A stretch of 25,029 bases of DNA from an uncultured Novosphingobium sp. (GTDB taxonomy: Bacteria; Pseudomonadota; Alphaproteobacteria; Sphingomonadales; Sphingomonadaceae), in the NCBI GenBank assembly GCA_946886365.1, contig CAMPIM010000048.1:1-25029 (forward strand), in the 5' to 3' direction. Each line of letters opens with the position of its first letter. Position 1 is the first letter of the stretch. Below are positions 23,470-25,029 of the stretch, in pieces. Under the pieces are notes generated by a model that was not told the origin of the DNA, did no database searches, and saw only the letters and a program-made list of their open reading frames with translations. The translations under genes and the position numbers were made by a program.

Positions 23470-23643
23470 TCAAAAATCGATAGCGATTCCCTTGCGTTCC
23501 CAGTCGCCGTAGCGGACGGGGCTCAATTCTTCCTCGTGGCGCGAGGGGTGGTCGATCGGGTCGGGCGCAGGCACCGGCGGGCTCTTCGACAGATGAGCGG
23601 GCGGCTTCACATGCGCGGGACGCTTGCCGTTATATGTTCCCAT
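23470..23643 (-). CDS. SDHAF4/DUF1674 family succinate dehydrogenase assembly factor
   Basis: This short gene encodes 57 residues and ends in [14 protein letters not shown], the diagnostic C-terminal motif of DUF1674/SDHAF4. Mitochondrial SDHAF4 binds the flavinylated succinate dehydrogenase subunit and promotes its assembly. Alphaproteobacteria have small relatives of this type. The N-terminus is basic and proline-rich ([24 protein letters not shown]), so it is probably disordered. The ATG at 23643 is the first sensible start; the frame extends upstream into the htpX leader without similarity. It diverges from htpX with 88 bp between start codons. Action on succinate dehydrogenase is inferred from family; no sdh genes are in the window. 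Confidence 0.86.
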   Translation of the reverse strand: MGTYNGKRPAHVKPPAHLSKSPPVPAPDPIDHPSRHEEELSPVRYGDWERKGIAIDF

Positions 23644-23731
23644 GTCCAAAGCCTTTCGATTGTGGCGCCGCGTAGGCAACCCCATATTCATGCATGACCC
23701 GCTATCTGGGCTGCAAAGGAGTGGAAGACAA

Positions 23732-24649
23732 GTGAGCGGTTTCAAGACGGTGATGCTGTTGTCGGCAATGACGGCGCTGTTCATGGCGCTGGGCTATACG
23801 CTGGGCGGCAGCGGCGGCGCGATGATCGCGCTGTTGGTGGCGGCGGGCATGAACCTCTTCACCTTCTGGAACGCCGACAAGATCGTGCTGTCGATGCACA
23901 ATGCGCGTGAGGTGGATGCGCAGAGCGCGCCCGAATATTATGGGCTGGTGCGCGATCTTGCCCAGCGGGCGAGTCTTCCCATGCCGCGCGTCTATCTGAT
24001 CGACCAGCCTCATCCCAACGCCTTTGCCACTGGCCGCAATCCCGAACATGCCGCCGTCGCCGCGACGACTGGCCTTCTCTCGATGCTGACCCGTGAGGAA
24101 GTGGCGGGCGTGATGGCGCATGAACTCGCCCATGTGAAGAATCGCGACACGCTGATCATGACCATGGTCGCGACGATCGCGGGCGCCATTTCGATGCTCG
24201 CCAATTTCGGCCTCTTCTTCCGTGGCGGCAATGAGGAGAATGACCATGGCAACATCCTCGCCACGCTGATGGCAGTCATCGTCGCGCCCTTCGCCGCGAT
24301 GATCGTGCAGATGGCGATCAGTCGCACGCGCGAATATGGCGCCGACGCCGCCGGAGCGCAGATCAGCGGCAATCCCCGCGCGCTCGCATCCGCACTCGCC
24401 AAGATTTCCGGCAAGGCGGAGATGATCCCGAACCATGTGGCCGAGCGCAATCCCGCCGCCGCCCAGCTCTACATCGTCCCTGTTCATGTGAGCGAACTCT
24501 TCTCCACCCACCCCGCGACCGAAAAGCGCATCGCGGCGCTGGAGGAAATGGGCGTGCCCGCACCCTCCACCATCCCCGTATCGGCACTCAACCCTGTCGC
24601 AGCTCCACCGCGCCGCCGGTCGAGCGCGCTCAATCCAAACGGGCGCTAA
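23732..24649 (+). CDS. htpX: Membrane zinc metalloprotease HtpX
   Basis: HtpX is an inner-membrane zinc endopeptidase that degrades misfolded membrane proteins. The 305-residue protein has two N-terminal hydrophobic segments (about 8-24, [15 protein letters not shown], and 28-47), then the substrate region. The zinc motif HELAH (His130, Glu131, His134) is followed by two further membrane segments (about 145-165 and 178-200). REYGAD supplies the third zinc ligand, Glu201. The C-terminus [17 protein letters not shown] is typical. The start is the GTG at 23732 ([15 protein letters not shown]), preceded by AAAGGAG. Earlier ATGs would run divergently into the SDHAF4 gene and lack family similarity. 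Length is normal. The next gene overlaps its stop by one base. Confidence 0.95.
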   Translation: MSGFKTVMLLSAMTALFMALGYTLGGSGGAMIALLVAAGMNLFTFWNADKIVLSMHNAREVDAQSAPEYYGLVRDLAQRASLPMPRVYLIDQPHPNAFATGRNPEHAAVAATTGLLSMLTREEVAGVMAHELAHVKNRDTLIMTMVATIAGAISMLANFGLFFRGGNEENDHGNILATLMAVIVAPFAAMIVQMAISRTREYGADAAGAQISGNPRALASALAKISGKAEMIPNHVAERNPAAAQLYIVPVHVSELFSTHPATEKRIAALEEMGVPAPSTIPVSALNPVAAPPRRRSSALNPNGR

Positions 24650-24963
24650 TGGTAGACGTGATTGGCGAGGCCGCGGCCGAAGTCGCGGGTGCGCTATTCC
24701 GACATGCGGGTGGGCTGGTGATCGACCTGACCGTCGAGCACATCTTCTCCCGTCACACGGCGCGATTCTTTCATGGCGTGGGGCGGCGCGTCATCTTTGT
24801 CACGACATTGGGCGCCAAGCGCATTCCTTCCTCATTGCGGACAGTGCCGAAAGGCGTCCACGCCAGCCCCCGCCGGTCGGATTGGGTAGCACTATGGGTC
24901 GGCATCGGCAGCTGGATAGGATTATTTCTGCTGGTCGGCATTATCGTCACTCATTTTCTTTAA
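24649..24963 (+). CDS. Small membrane protein coupled to htpX
   Basis: I do not recognise this 104-residue product. One clear membrane segment lies at the C-terminus (about 79-102, VALWVGIGSWIGLFLLVGIIV). The rest has Arg/His-rich stretches (FSRHTARFFHGVGRRV) and LRTVPKGVHASPRR, and would face the cytosol in an N-in, tail-anchored layout. Its ATG shares one base with the htpX stop (TAATG at 24647-24651), so translation is likely coupled and the two probably share a transcript. That context suggests a protease accessory or substrate, but this is only inference. Confidence 0.72.
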   Translation: MVDVIGEAAAEVAGALFRHAGGLVIDLTVEHIFSRHTARFFHGVGRRVIFVTTLGAKRIPSSLRTVPKGVHASPRRSDWVALWVGIGSWIGLFLLVGIIVTHFL

Positions 24964-25000
24964 AGGTGACCCTAGAGGGGAAAACGCGTAGGGCCCGCTG

Positions 25001-25029
25001 ATGCCCCGCCGCCCTGCCCAACTCTCATT
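25001..25029 (+). CDS. Possible start of a further gene, cut by window edge
   Basis: An ATG at 25001 opens a frame with nine visible codons (MPRRPAQLS). It lies 37 bp after the preceding stop, on the same strand. AGGGCCC precedes it weakly. Nothing can be concluded about the product. An RNA methyltransferase of the RsmB type would fit gene order I vaguely recall for sphingomonads, but nine residues cannot support that. Confidence 0.25.

Noticed and set aside
1..25029. CRISPR array, tRNA, rRNA, insertion sequence, prophage or attachment site
   Set aside because: No regularly spaced repeats, cloverleaf-like sequence, transposase or integrase frames, or phage genes were found on either strand.

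Overview
The window looks like chromosomal DNA of a high-GC alphaproteobacterium, most probably a sphingomonad (Sphingobium, Sphingomonas or a close relative). The grounds are a SciP/DUF1153 cell-cycle regulator, a COQ9-family protein, an SDHAF4/DUF1674 protein, a short-form HisG, an alphaproteobacterial riboflavin cluster with a DHBP synthase/pseudo-GTP cyclohydrolase fusion, and short dispersed repeats with the core TTCGACAAGCTCAGG that I associate with sphingomonad genomes. Species assignment is inference. I see no phage, insertion sequence, CRISPR array, tRNA or rRNA. This is mostly core genome.

Layout. 1-4523 (minus strand) reads mnmA, hisG, hisD, nusB, thiL (thiL runs off the left edge): tRNA thiolation, histidine synthesis, transcription antitermination and thiamine activation. 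Two gene gaps here each hold an inverted pair of the dispersed repeat. 4647-6131 has a doubtful small gene, sciP with a strong terminator, and two convergent GlsB/YeaQ-type small membrane proteins. 6307-10662 is a two-gene RND efflux pair (adaptor and proton-driven permease) without an outer-membrane channel. A DUF445 membrane protein follows, then an Old Yellow Enzyme gene preceded by a perfect 15-bp palindrome.

13303-17944 (minus strand) reads tonB-like, small membrane protein, ribD, ribE, ribBX, ribH. This is the riboflavin branch except GTP cyclohydrolase II. The ribBX product has a helix-turn-helix segment fused in front of the DHBP synthase and a C-terminal cyclohydrolase-like domain that has lost zinc ligands. 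The gap before ribBX contains a palindrome lying between a credible -35 and -10. Together these suggest a self-regulating riboflavin enzyme, which is the most interesting hypothesis in the window.

17945-18087 separates the tonB-like gene from a divergent COQ9-family gene and contains a dense stack of overlapping palindromes. feoA-feoB (ferrous iron uptake) and ssb follow on the plus strand. galU, converging on ssb, is separated from it by two terminators and a long inverted-repeat element. The right end has an unknown protein, an SDHAF4-like succinate dehydrogenase assembly factor divergent from the HtpX membrane protease, and a small membrane protein coupled to htpX. The last 29 bases may open another gene.
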